A stretch of 12,925 bases of DNA from an uncultured Collinsella sp. (GCA_900551605.1 URWS01000012.1:1-12925), one strand, 5' to 3'. Positions 1 through 6,253 are shown, numbered from the stretch's first letter. Notes: generated from the sequence alone by a model not told the origin. A program made the numbers and translations.

Positions 1-70
1 AGTCCCTTGCGGCGTAGTTCTTATTTAAGCCGTCCAAGTTTTGGGGTGCAGTTCACACGAGCTCGGGGCC

Positions 71-225
71 TTTTTCGTCTGGATTGGGGACGCATAGCCG
101 GACGAAAGCGTGTTGCGTTTGGCGCAAAACCATACGAAAGTGCAATTTGCGTCTTATTTCCGAACGTAAAACAGACGAAAACCGTTTACGTTTGCTTTAA
201 TTCCGTACGAAAACGGTTTTCGTCT
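71..225. repeat. Cluster of ACGAAA-containing degenerate repeats ending in a perfect hairpin
   Basis: ACGAAA occurs on the plus strand at 102, 134, 175 and 207, with spacings of 32, 41 and 32 bp. It occurs on the minus strand near 73-79 and 217-224. The 38-bp stretches beginning at 102 and 175 match at about 26 of 38 positions. The right end is a perfect 15-bp inverted repeat (173-187 with 211-225, 23-nt loop). Inside its right half is a perfect 8+1+8 palindrome (207-223). It lies just past the stop of the minus-strand ATPase gene, so a weak terminator role is possible, but no good T-tract follows. Spacings near whole helical turns would also suit a protein-binding array. The rest of 1-244 shows no convincing gene. 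Confidence 0.55.
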
Positions 226-244
226 TGCAGGGCAGTTGCCGTTT

Positions 245-1336
245 CTACAGTTCAGCTTCCAGTTCGGCTTTGTGCTCGTAGAGGTAGTCGCGCATGTAGG
301 GGATGGCAAATGAGACCTTACCGTACGAGGGCGCCTCGATAATCGATTCTCTTAACAGACGGCTGCGGACGGAGCTCACCTGTTGAGGCGTTTTGTTTAA
401 GTCATCGGCAACCATGCTGGTCGAGCTCGTCTGCCCCAAAGACGCCATGCTCAGCAGATAAGCGATGCACGTGGGTGGAATGCGCTGCAGCGCGGGCTCA
501 ATCACCATGGCGCAGAAGCGTTCGCGTGCCGTTGCAATGCCGCGCTCGGCCTCTTCTTCTCCAATAATCGTTGTATGTGCGCGTCTTGCCAACTGCCATG
601 CGTAATATCCAATGAGCTGGATCATAAAGGGGTAGCCCTGCGTTGCCTCGGCAAGTTGGCCGGCAATACCTGGCTGCGACTCCATGCCAGACGCTTCAAT
701 GGTTTCCTCGAGGGAGTACGACACTTCGGTTACTGCCACAGCCTTCAGGTCAAAGGGGAGGGCACGGCGCAAAAACGCAAGTGTCTTTCCGTTGATGATG
801 CTTTCAATCATCGAAGGCAGCCCAGCAAAAACAAAGGCGATATCAAGGTCTTCGCCGATAACCTGCTGAATCGCAATGGAGAGCGTTCGGACCTCATCGA
901 GCTCTGCGTCTTGAACCTCGTCGAGAGTGATGAGCAGGCCGTTTCCATTCTTGGATATTGTCTGTCTCATGGCGTCGCGTAGCGATGGGCCGATTCGCTC
1001 AATATCTATGCTGCCGATGGATATGCCAGCTACGGTGGGCTCAAATCTGGCGTGTTTGGCCTGGAATTTGGGCTGCAGCTGTTCGAGAATGCGCTGGCAA
1101 AGTCCCTCGGTTGCGACCTCTTTTATGACCGTCCAGCCACGGCTTTGCGCCAAACGTGAGCACTCGTCAAGGAGGACCGTCTTGCCCGTTCCACGGACGC
1201 CGGCTATGCGCATTAGGCGCCCCGGGGCACCAGGCCCGTTGGCGAGGCCCTCATTGAATTCTTCGAGCACATCTTCGCGGCCGATAATCGTGGGAGGTGT
1301 TTTACCTGCTGTGGGCTTAAAAGGGTTTGTTTGCAT
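245..1336 (-). CDS. AAA/ORC-like ATPase with C-terminal winged-helix region
   Basis: This is a cytoplasmic P-loop ATPase of 363 residues. Residues 14-25 (PTIIGREDVLEE) match the opening of ORC/Cdc6-like and STAND-like ATPases. The Walker A motif GVRGTGKT is at residues 46-53 and the Walker B LLITLDE at about 134-140, followed by a helical lid. The last 70 or so residues look like a winged helix, so DNA binding is plausible. The start at 1336 is preferred over the in-frame GTG at 1345, because AAAGGTGG (1342-1349) lies 5 nt upstream of the ATG and overlaps that GTG. The gene sits downstream of the YczE-like gene on the same strand but has its own AT-rich upstream repeat array. Related proteins are usually annotated only as 'ATP-binding protein'; the substrate and partner are unknown. 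Confidence is high for the fold and low for the function. Confidence 0.85.
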   Translation of the reverse strand: MQTNPFKPTAGKTPPTIIGREDVLEEFNEGLANGPGAPGRLMRIAGVRGTGKTVLLDECSRLAQSRGWTVIKEVATEGLCQRILEQLQPKFQAKHARFEPTVAGISIGSIDIERIGPSLRDAMRQTISKNGNGLLITLDEVQDAELDEVRTLSIAIQQVIGEDLDIAFVFAGLPSMIESIINGKTLAFLRRALPFDLKAVAVTEVSYSLEETIEASGMESQPGIAGQLAEATQGYPFMIQLIGYYAWQLARRAHTTIIGEEEAERGIATARERFCAMVIEPALQRIPPTCIAYLLSMASLGQTSSTSMVADDLNKTPQQVSSVRSRLLRESIIEAPSYGKVSFAIPYMRDYLYEHKAELEAEL

Positions 1337-1350
1337 GTGAGCCACCTTTG

Positions 1351-1403
1351 CTCAAGATATAGCAAGATATAGCAAAGTATAGTGAGATATAGCAATGTAT
1401 AGC
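1351..1403. repeat. Five tandem 10-bp repeats upstream of the ATPase gene
   Basis: Reading the minus strand, the units are GCTATACATT, GCTATATCTC, ACTATACTTT, GCTATATCTT and GCTATATCTT, with an exact 10-bp period. They end next to the SD of the ATPase gene. Several units contain TATACT/TATATC, so the array probably overlaps the -10 region (best match TATACT at 1381-1376). One copy per helical turn places every unit on the same face of the DNA, as expected for a multimeric repressor or an autoregulatory site of the ATPase. Confidence 0.7.
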
Positions 1404-1429
1404 GCTGCTCGCGGGTTCTTGCGGTGGCG

Positions 1430-2110
1430 CTATTTTCCGAATGCCGTGCGAATGAAGCGCTGGGCGAATAGCTTGTTGGCGACGTTGATGACATGGCCCA
1501 GGAATAGTGCTGAGATGGCGGTCGTGACGCCAAAGCCGCCCAGGTTGTGAATAAAGACCAGCGACAACGCGAGCGAGGCGGCGACGTGCGAGCAATCGAA
1601 TACGACCTTCACATCGCCAAAGCGGCGCTTGAGTTTTTCGGCAATGACCTGCACCAGACCGTCGGGCGCGTTGGGAACGACGCCCATGTTGACGACGAGG
1701 CTCACGCCAAATGCGGTGATAGCAAGCGAGAGCAGCATGGTTACGACCTGTGCCGGCAGCGCGGTGGGGTGCAGAGGGTTAACGTTCATAAAGAAGTCGG
1801 TAAAGCCGCCGATCAGCGTTGAGAAAAAGAGCTCGAGCAAAATGCGCGGCTGAAACTCGCGGCGCAAGATCGCTGCCTGTGCGACGATGTAGGCGACGTA
1901 GGTCGCGGTGATCCAGAAGCCGAGTGTCTTGCCGGTCAACATGGACAGCGTCGTGGCAAAGCAGGTAAGTGCCGCCACGCCCAGGCCCGATGCGGTCTGG
2001 ATGCTCATGCCGAGGGCAAGCGTCGCGACACCTGCCAAATACATCAGCATCCTGATGACGGTGTGGCACCAATCGATCTTCTCGCCATTCATAATGATGA
2101 GCGGCCGCAT
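1430..2110 (-). CDS. YczE/YitT-like integral membrane protein
   Basis: This is a polytopic membrane protein of 226 residues with about six hydrophobic segments. They lie near residues 10-35, 40-65, 75-100, 110-135 and 150-205, the last stretch probably holding two. The pattern GMSIQTASGLG early on and VVPNAPDGLVQ in the middle, followed by KLKRRFGDVKVVFD, is typical of the YczE/YyaS/YitT family, whose transport function is not established. The start at 2110 (MRPLIIMNGEK) is chosen because AAAGGA lies upstream, at a rather long 11 nt. Longer in-frame starts would run through the structured leader. The leader carries a LacI-type operator and elements A and B, all shared with the kdgK-eda operon. 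It may therefore be co-regulated with KDG metabolism, perhaps as a transporter; that is inference. Confidence 0.8.
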   Translation of the reverse strand: MRPLIIMNGEKIDWCHTVIRMLMYLAGVATLALGMSIQTASGLGVAALTCFATTLSMLTGKTLGFWITATYVAYIVAQAAILRREFQPRILLELFFSTLIGGFTDFFMNVNPLHPTALPAQVVTMLLSLAITAFGVSLVVNMGVVPNAPDGLVQVIAEKLKRRFGDVKVVFDCSHVAASLALSLVFIHNLGGFGVTTAISALFLGHVINVANKLFAQRFIRTAFGK

Positions 2111-2143
2111 GCTACTACCCGTCCTTTCGGTTGTGAAGAAAAA

Positions 2144-2270
2144 GGCTGACCTGGGCCGGCAAAAGAGGGTTATCGGAGGCACTGCTGTAAAAGCAGAAAA
2201 GCCGGCCCCACGGTCAGTCGTCTGGGAAGCGTCTCGCTGTGCCGGAATGGGACTGAAGGGCCAACGAGAC
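2144..2270 (-). ncRNA. Structured leader element B, copy 1 (candidate cis-regulatory RNA)
   Basis: It lies 34-160 nt upstream of the YczE-like start codon. In minus-strand order it holds a 6-bp hairpin (2270-2265 with 2236-2231). The loop of that hairpin carries AGTCCCATTCCGGC. A linker ending ACGACTG follows. Then come nested stems: outer 2217-2212 with 2151-2146, and inner 2208-2201 with 2160-2153. These enclose a small hairpin and the 19-nt segment AGCAGTGCCTCCGATAACC (2186-2168). The outer stem is followed by CCTTTTT, so it could act as a terminator. Copy 2 at 4969-5106 keeps the unpaired segments while most stem bases differ, which is the mark of a selected RNA fold. I do not recognise it as a known riboswitch class. 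Confidence 0.65.
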
Positions 2271-2291
2271 GGGGGGAAAGCAAATGACAAC

Positions 2292-2349
2292 GCGTGGGCA
2301 ATAAGATGCCAAGATGGTAGGGCGCGTCTTAGCATCCTGTTGCCCACGC
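2292..2349 (-). ncRNA. Leader stem-loop element A, copy 1
   Basis: A hairpin in the leader of the YczE-like gene, about 20 nt after the predicted transcription start. The arms 2292-2309 and 2332-2349 pair as 10 bp, a 3x3 internal loop, then 5 bp, closing a 22-nt loop. On the minus strand the loop reads AAGACGCGCCCTACCATCTT, nearly the same as in copy 2 (6254-6310). The arm sequences differ but still pair. No T-tract follows, so it is not a simple terminator. Confidence 0.6.
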
Positions 2350-2353
2350 TTAA

Positions 2354-2367
2354 CGAAATCGGTTTCG
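2354..2367. promoter_or_regulatory. LacI-type operator upstream of the YczE-like gene
   Basis: CGAAATCGGTTTCG is an inverted repeat with a central CG pair, the usual form of a LacI/GalR-family site. It lies 10 bp downstream of the predicted -10 on the minus strand, where a bound repressor would block initiation. The same 14-mer occurs at 6328-6341 next to the LacI-family gene and, reverse complemented, at 2480-2493. Confidence 0.75.
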
Positions 2368-2377
2368 CTTGAGCCTT

Positions 2378-2404
2378 AGTATACGCACGGGATTCTTTTT
2401 GCAA
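2378..2404 (-). promoter_or_regulatory. Promoter of the YczE-like gene
   Basis: On the minus strand, TTGCAA (2404-2399), a 15-bp spacer and TATACT (2383-2378). The same hexamers with the same spacer occur in front of kdgK (6379-6353). Confidence 0.65.
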
Positions 2405-2421
2405 AGAGAAAAATAATAAAA

Positions 2422-2437
2422 AGGTGAACGTTCACCT
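2422..2437. promoter_or_regulatory. Perfect 16-bp palindrome in the divergent intergenic region
   Basis: AGGTGAACGTTCACCT is a perfect 8+8 palindrome between the divergent YczE-like and HIT genes. It lies just upstream of the HIT promoter and differs from the LacI-type sites. It is probably an operator for a second, unidentified dimeric regulator. Confidence 0.5.
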
Positions 2438-2452
2438 AATCGAAACAACTCG

Positions 2453-2493
2453 TTGGCTGTATTATGACAAGGACATACTCGAAACCGATTTCG
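2453..2493 (+). promoter_or_regulatory. Promoter and overlapping LacI-type operator for the HIT gene
   Basis: TTGGCT (2453-2458), a 15-bp spacer and CATACT (2474-2479) are followed at once by CGAAACCGATTTCG (2480-2493). This operator is the exact reverse complement of those at 2354 and 6328. An alternative -10 is TATTAT (2460-2465). The leader from here to the start codon is about 110 nt and holds no clear gene. Confidence 0.55.
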
Positions 2494-2601
2494 CAACGGT
2501 TAGAGAGTGCATTGTATGTTCGTCGTGGACTACCGGGCAGCTTGGTCGCGCCCACCGGTCGCATTGCGGCGAACGCCTTCACCCGGATCGAAAGGATCAC
2601 C

Positions 2602-3036
2602 ATGGAACAGCACACCGATTGCTCGTACTGCATGTGTGGGATCGACAACACGCTCGTCGGTGCCTTTGGCATCCCCATGCTCGACCTGCCCGCCAGCAAG
2701 CTTATCCTGTTTAAGGAGCAGAGCCACAAGGGTCGCGTAATTGTGGCCTCCAAGCAGCACGTCGACGACATCTCCTGCATGTCCGAGGAAGACGCCGCCG
2801 CCTTTATGGCCGATGTCCGCCACGTCGCCGCCGCGCTGCACAAGGCGTTCAACCCCGACAAAATTAACTTTGGCGCTTACGGCGATACCATGCACCATCT
2901 GCATGTGCACATCGTCCCCAAGTACAAGGACGACCCCTTTGAGTTTGGCGACGTGTTCGCCATGAACCCCGGTCGCGTTGCGCTCGAGCCGGCTCAGTAC
3001 GACGAAATCGCCCAAGCAATCATCGCTAACCTGTAA
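2602..3036 (+). CDS. HIT-family hydrolase/transferase
   Basis: This cytoplasmic protein of 144 residues belongs to the histidine-triad superfamily, which acts on nucleotide phosphoramidates or dinucleoside polyphosphates. The triad HLHVHIV at residues 99-105 is intact, followed by PKYKDD. Cys pairs near the N terminus (CSYCMC, residues 7-12) could bind zinc, as in some HIT proteins. The start at 2602 is supported by AAAGGA at 2591-2596. A longer in-frame ORF from 2464 would run through the promoter and operator and is not credible. The gene diverges from the YczE-like gene and carries the same LacI-type operator, which suggests shared control. Its exact substrate cannot be read from the sequence. 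Confidence 0.92.
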   Translation: MEQHTDCSYCMCGIDNTLVGAFGIPMLDLPASKLILFKEQSHKGRVIVASKQHVDDISCMSEEDAAAFMADVRHVAAALHKAFNPDKINFGAYGDTMHHLHVHIVPKYKDDPFEFGDVFAMNPGRVALEPAQYDEIAQAIIANL

Positions 3037-3047
3037 AACCCCTTCGT

Positions 3048-3130
3048 CCCTCATAAGTTGCGGTGGAATACGGACTATTGGAGCCAGCTAAGCCGCGAAA
3101 CAGTCCGTATTCCACCGCAACTTATGAGGG
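3048..3130. repeat. Palindromic intergenic repeat, copy 1 (29-bp perfect arms)
   Basis: Arms 3048-3076 and 3102-3130 are perfect inverted repeats of 29 bp around a 25-nt loop. The element begins 11 bp after the HIT stop codon. Copy 2 lies after the next gene, and the loops match when one copy is inverted. No T-tract follows on either side, so it resembles a mobile palindromic repeat more than a terminator. Confidence 0.8.
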
Positions 3131-3194
3131 GGCGGGGGATGCGATAGTATTGCATGGTGGTATTCGATTAACCGAGGGTTTATCCGAGGGCTTT

Positions 3195-3884
3195 ATGGAA
3201 CAGCAGCATTATCAGAGCCTGCAAGACCAGGCGTACAACGCATTGCGGTCCAAGATCATCTATGCCGAGCTCAAGCCCGGCACGCGCCTTTCGGCGATTG
3301 GTCTGGAAAAGGAGACGGGAATCGGGCGCACGCCCATTCGCGAATCCTTTGTGCGCCTGCGTGAGCAGGAGCTGGTGGAAACGCGTCCCAAAAGCGGCAC
3401 CTATGTATCAAAAATCAGCATGGAGCGCGCCGAGAATGCCTGTTTCTTGCGCGAAAAACTCGAGAGAAGCGTGCTCATTAAATGCTGCTCTGCCGCCACG
3501 CCCGAGCAAAAGCATCGGCTCGAGCAGATTCTTGCCGAGTCCGAGTCGCTCGACCATAGCGAAACGCGTCGTTTCTTTGACCTGGACAACCTGTTCCATG
3601 AGACGTGTTTTGAGATTGCCGGTCGTCACATGTTGTGGGATTGGATGAAGAGCATCAACACGCATTTTGAGCGATACAACTGGTTGCGTATGGTGTCGCA
3701 GGATTTGGATTGGGAGCCGATTCGTCGGCAGCATCGCCGGATTCTCGAGGCCATTAAGAGGGGCGATACCGACGCGGCGAGCTATCTGGCAGAGACACAC
3801 CTGCACCTGATGCCCGAAGAGCAAGGTCCGGTTATCGCCTTGCATCCCGACTATTTTGAGCTGTCCAAAGACTCGGCCATCTAA
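3195..3884 (+). CDS. GntR-family regulator, FadR/FCD type
   Basis: This transcription factor of 229 residues has an N-terminal winged helix at about residues 8-74, with GRTPIRESFVRLREQELVE matching the GntR recognition helix. The C-terminal FCD ligand domain covers about 80-215. Candidate metal ligands D131, H135, H180 and H202 fit the FCD pattern, so a small carboxylate ligand held by a metal is likely. In-frame codons upstream to 3063 overlap the palindromic repeat; the ATG at 3195 has GAGG at 3186-3189. TGCGATAGTAT (3140-3150) upstream also occurs in front of the glutamine-synthetase-like gene and may mark the promoter. FCD regulators such as UxuR/ExuR control hexuronate use, and kdgK-eda lies nearby, so a role in sugar-acid control is plausible but not shown. 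Confidence 0.9.
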   Translation: MEQQHYQSLQDQAYNALRSKIIYAELKPGTRLSAIGLEKETGIGRTPIRESFVRLREQELVETRPKSGTYVSKISMERAENACFLREKLERSVLIKCCSAATPEQKHRLEQILAESESLDHSETRRFFDLDNLFHETCFEIAGRHMLWDWMKSINTHFERYNWLRMVSQDLDWEPIRRQHRRILEAIKRGDTDAASYLAETHLHLMPEEQGPVIALHPDYFELSKDSAI

Positions 3885-3887
3885 CTC

Positions 3888-3975
3888 GTCCCCTTCATTA
3901 GTTGCGGTGAAATAGGGATTGTTTTGCGGCTCTGATGGTGTAAGCAGTCCATATTTCACCGCAACTGCTGGGGCA
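3888..3975. repeat. Palindromic intergenic repeat, copy 2
   Basis: Arms 3901-3920 and 3946-3965 pair at 18 of 20 positions. Shared features with copy 1 are the left boundary (TCGTCCC.TCAT.AGTTGCGGTG), the arm core GTTGCGGTG.AATA and the loop segment GTTT.GCGGCT, which is on the opposite strand in copy 1. It starts within a few bases of the GntR stop codon. Confidence 0.7.
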
Positions 3976-3992
3976 CTATTGGGGCACAAAAA

Positions 3993-4064
3993 AGCTGCGG
4001 CGCCGCTTGGAGGAAAAGACCGGAAGCAAAGGTCCATTCCTCCAGACGGCGCCGCAGCTGTTTT
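3993..4064. terminator. Large bidirectional terminator hairpin
   Basis: The 13-bp arms 3993-4005 and 4047-4059 are perfect, with inner pairing 4009-4015/4037-4043 and 4018-4021/4031-4034. TTTT follows on the plus strand (4061-4064). Six T follow on the minus strand, just left of 3993. It should end GntR transcription from the left and stop minus-strand readthrough from eda. Confidence 0.8.
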
Positions 4065-4094
4065 GATGGCTCGGCTTTTACCGAAGTGGCTCAG

Positions 4095-4222
4095 TTGAGC
4101 GCGACTGCCAGCCGATTATACAAAGCGGCTCGGGGGCGTGTCGCTTCCGTCACGTTCTATCAGCATACAAGACGGTTTTGGTTCTTGTTCGTGGCGGAAA
4201 CGGCGCGCTTCCGAGCCGCTTT
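4095..4222 (+). ncRNA. Candidate small RNA: promoter plus 33-bp G.U-rich hairpin
   Basis: Arms 4122-4154 and 4190-4222 pair across 33 positions: 27 Watson-Crick, five that are G.U only if the plus strand is the RNA, and one C.A. On the minus strand those five would be A.C mismatches, so plus-strand transcription is favoured. A good plus-strand promoter precedes it: TTGAGC (4095-4100), a 16-bp spacer, TATACA (4117-4122). The predicted start near 4129 would trim the outermost pairs. The transcript would run toward the 3' end of eda and could be antisense to it. I see no terminator with a plus-strand T-tract. The product and its function are unproven. Confidence 0.4.
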
Positions 4223-4257
4223 AAAAGAAAGGGGGCGAGGTCTAGGGCACGCCCCCT
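4222..4257 (-). terminator. Terminator of the kdgK-eda operon
   Basis: On the minus strand, 20 bp past the eda stop codon, AGGGGGCG (4257-4250) pairs with CGCCCCCT (4237-4230) around a 12-nt loop and is followed by TTCTTTT. Confidence 0.8.
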
Positions 4258-4277
4258 CTCACGATAGAGAGCTAAAC

Positions 4278-4919
4278 CTAGCCGCGGACCTTCTTGACGA
4301 CGTCCATGGCCTCGCGAGCGATCTGCTCAACCTTGGAGAAGTCGCCGTCGGCGAACAGGGCCGGCTTGACCATCCAGGTGCCACCGCAGGCGATGATGGC
4401 GGAGGAGCTCAGGTACTCCTCGACGTTTGCGGTGCTCACGCCGCCGGTGGGCATAAAGCGGTGGCCGACAAACGGAGCGGCGAGGGCCTTGATGGTGTTG
4501 AGACCGCCGTACTGGGCTGCGGGGAAGAACTTGGTGACCTTGAGGCCCAGGTTGACGGCAGCGGTGACCTCGGAGGGGGTTACGGTGCCGGGCAGCACGG
4601 GCAAGTCGATGTCGATGCAGTGCTTGACGACAGCCTCGTTGTAGCCCGGGGAGACGATGAACTTGGCACCGGCGGCACGGGCCTGCTCAACCTGCTCGAC
4701 AGTCAGGACGGTGCCGGCGCCCACGCACATTTCGGGCTCTGCCTCGGCCATAGCGGCGATGCACTCGGCGGCGCAAGCGGTGCAGAAGGTGACCTCGGCG
4801 GACTTCATGCCGGCGGCCATCAGGGCGTGAGCGAGCGGAGCGGCGTCCTCGACCTTGTCGAGCACGACGACCGGCACGATGCCCAGGGACTCAAGCGTGG
4901 TGTAGAACTGATCGAACAT
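4278..4919 (-). CDS. eda: KDPG/KHG aldolase (2-keto-3-deoxy-6-phosphogluconate aldolase)
   Basis: A class I aldolase of 213 residues that splits KDPG into pyruvate and glyceraldehyde-3-phosphate in the cytoplasm. The Schiff-base lysine is K130 in KVTKFFPA, the general acid/base is E42, GAGTVL (67-72) gives the Thr equivalent to T73, and PTGGV (157-161) forms the phosphate loop. The length matches the family. The residue equivalent to E. coli Arg49, which contacts the substrate, is Cys46 (codon TGC; an Arg CGC is one base away). AAAGGA lies 5-6 nt before the ATG at 4919. It is the second gene after kdgK, separated by 257 bp that hold element B. Confidence in the family is very high; activity with Cys46 is uncertain. 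Confidence 0.93.
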   Translation of the reverse strand: MFDQFYTTLESLGIVPVVVLDKVEDAAPLAHALMAAGMKSAEVTFCTACAAECIAAMAEAEPEMCVGAGTVLTVEQVEQARAAGAKFIVSPGYNEAVVKHCIDIDLPVLPGTVTPSEVTAAVNLGLKVTKFFPAAQYGGLNTIKALAAPFVGHRFMPTGGVSTANVEEYLSSSAIIACGGTWMVKPALFADGDFSKVEQIAREAMDVVKKVRG

Positions 4920-4968
4920 GATGTTCCTTTCGATGTGCGGCGCGCGAGTGCGCGTAATTGCTAAAAGG

Positions 4969-5106
4969 GCTGGTCATGAGCCGGTTTTTGGACTGGTTAT
5001 CGGAGGCACTGCTTGGGGTCACAAGCAATTCCAAAACCGGCTACGCGACCAGTCGTGTAGGAAATGCCAGGCGGAGCCGGAATGGGACTAAGTGGTTCTA
5101 CCTGGC
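4969..5106 (-). ncRNA. Structured element B, copy 2, upstream of eda
   Basis: On the minus strand it holds a 6-bp hairpin (5106-5101 with 5071-5066), its loop carrying AGTCCCATTCCGGC (5089-5076). Next come the linker with ACGACTG, an outer stem (5052-5047 with 4975-4970) and a 10-bp inner stem (5042-5033 with 4988-4979). The small hairpin is 5027-5022 with 5015-5010, and AGCAGTGCCTCCGATAACC lies at 5013-4995. The outer stem is followed by CCCTTTT, as in copy 1. It begins about 50 nt upstream of the eda start codon, so it could set eda expression separately from kdgK. Confidence 0.65.
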
Positions 5107-5121
5107 CGGGGAAAGCGGGGA

Positions 5122-5161
5122 GCGGGCTGCAGGGGTATGGGTATGGGAAACTGCAGCCCGC
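5122..5161 (-). other. GC-rich hairpin just after kdgK
   Basis: Arms 5122-5132 and 5151-5161 form a perfect 11-bp stem around an 18-nt loop, 15 bp past the kdgK stop codon. No T-tract follows on the minus strand, so it may stabilise the processed kdgK message or set partial termination before eda. Confidence 0.5.
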
Positions 5162-5176
5162 GGAATGGGGAACGAA

Positions 5177-6211
5177 TTAACGGGCGACGCGGGTGCCACC
5201 ATCGGCGGCGTTAGCAACAGCGGCGATCTCGTCGGCGGTCACCAGGTTGGAATCACCCTTGATGGTGAGCTTGAGGATCGAGGCTGCGATGGCGTAGTTG
5301 ACGGCGTCCTGCGGATCGAAGTCGTTGATGAGGGCGTGGACGAGGCCAGCGTTGAAAGCGTCGCCGGCGGCAACGCCCTCGAGCACGTGCACATCGTGGG
5401 CGGGGGAGAACCAGTGCTCGCCGCTCTCGGCGTCATAGAGCATGCCCATCCAGATGGAGCGCTCGACGCAGGAGATGTTGCGGACGACCGAGGCGACCTT
5501 CTTGCAGCCGTACTCGGCGCAGATCTGACGGGCCATCTCGACGTAGGTGTCGCGCTCCTCGATGCCGTGGGCAAGGGAGCCGGAGACGCAGGTCATGCCG
5601 AGGCCGGCAGGTGCGTCCTCGTCGTTGGCGATGCAGATGTCGACGAGCGGCAGGAGCTCCTTCATGGTTGCCTGCGACTTCTCGGGCGACCACATCTTGC
5701 CGCGGTAGTTAACGTCGCACACGGTGGTGATGCCCTTGGCGCGGCAAGCGGTGAGAGCGTCCTTGCAGGCGGCGGCCATCTCGTCGGAGACAGCAGGCGT
5801 CACGCCAGAGAAGTAGAAGACGTCGATGCCCTTGAGGATCTCGTTCCAGTCAAAGACGTCGCGCTTGGCCATGTTGATGGCGGAGTACTTGCGGTCGTAG
5901 ACGCAGCCGTTGCCGCGCTGCGAGGCGCCGACCTCAAACACATAGGAGCCAAGACGGTCACCCTGGCGCACGACGCGCGTGGTGTCGACATCGTAGGTCT
6001 TCAGCGAGCGCAGGGCGCACTCGCCCAGACGGTTGGCCGGAACGACGGAAACGTAAGCGGCCTTGTCGCCCTGGTAGGCCAGGGAAAGCGCGGTGTTTGC
6101 CTCGGCGCCGCCGTAGCGGACGTCGAACTCGGTGGCCTGCTCAATACGCAGGTGATCTTTGGGCGAGAGCCTCATCATGATCTCGCCGAAGGTAAGAACC
6201 GTTTTACCCAT
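5177..6211 (-). CDS. kdgK: 2-keto-3-deoxygluconate kinase (PfkB family)
   Basis: A ribokinase-family sugar kinase of 344 residues that makes KDPG from KDG and ATP, supplying the aldolase encoded next. The N-terminal PfkB signature GGAEANTALSLAYQG is at residues 34-48. CDVNYRGKMW (165-174) and NDEDA (196-200) match the KDG-kinase subgroup. The ATP-site motif GVAAGDAF (279-286) carries catalytic D284, with AAGD in place of the usual GAGD or GGGD. The start at 6211 has AAAGGAG about 10 nt upstream; in-frame codons upstream to 6379 cross the operator and hairpin and are rejected. It is the first gene of an operon with eda, read from a LacI-controlled promoter divergent from the regulator gene. 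Fructokinase-like activity cannot be fully excluded. Confidence 0.9.
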   Translation of the reverse strand: MGKTVLTFGEIMMRLSPKDHLRIEQATEFDVRYGGAEANTALSLAYQGDKAAYVSVVPANRLGECALRSLKTYDVDTTRVVRQGDRLGSYVFEVGASQRGNGCVYDRKYSAINMAKRDVFDWNEILKGIDVFYFSGVTPAVSDEMAAACKDALTACRAKGITTVCDVNYRGKMWSPEKSQATMKELLPLVDICIANDEDAPAGLGMTCVSGSLAHGIEERDTYVEMARQICAEYGCKKVASVVRNISCVERSIWMGMLYDAESGEHWFSPAHDVHVLEGVAAGDAFNAGLVHALINDFDPQDAVNYAIAASILKLTIKGDSNLVTADEIAAVANAADGGTRVAR

Positions 6212-6253
6212 GGTCGCGTAGCTCCTTTTGTCTGTGCGTACACCTTTGCTATG

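Noticed and set aside
7..342. Plus-strand ORF of 111 codons at the left edge
   Set aside because: It runs through the ACGAAA repeat region and into the 3' end of the ATPase gene, with no SD and an Arg-rich composition.
2464..2601. Upstream start for the HIT protein at 2464
   Set aside because: The extension crosses the predicted -10 and LacI-type operator and precedes the conserved HIT domain; AAAGGA supports 2602.
4085..4135. tRNA-like stretch (GTGGCTCAGTTGAGCGC resembles a D-arm)
   Set aside because: No matching anticodon arm, T-arm (GGTTCGAATCC-like) or acceptor stem could be found at the right spacing.
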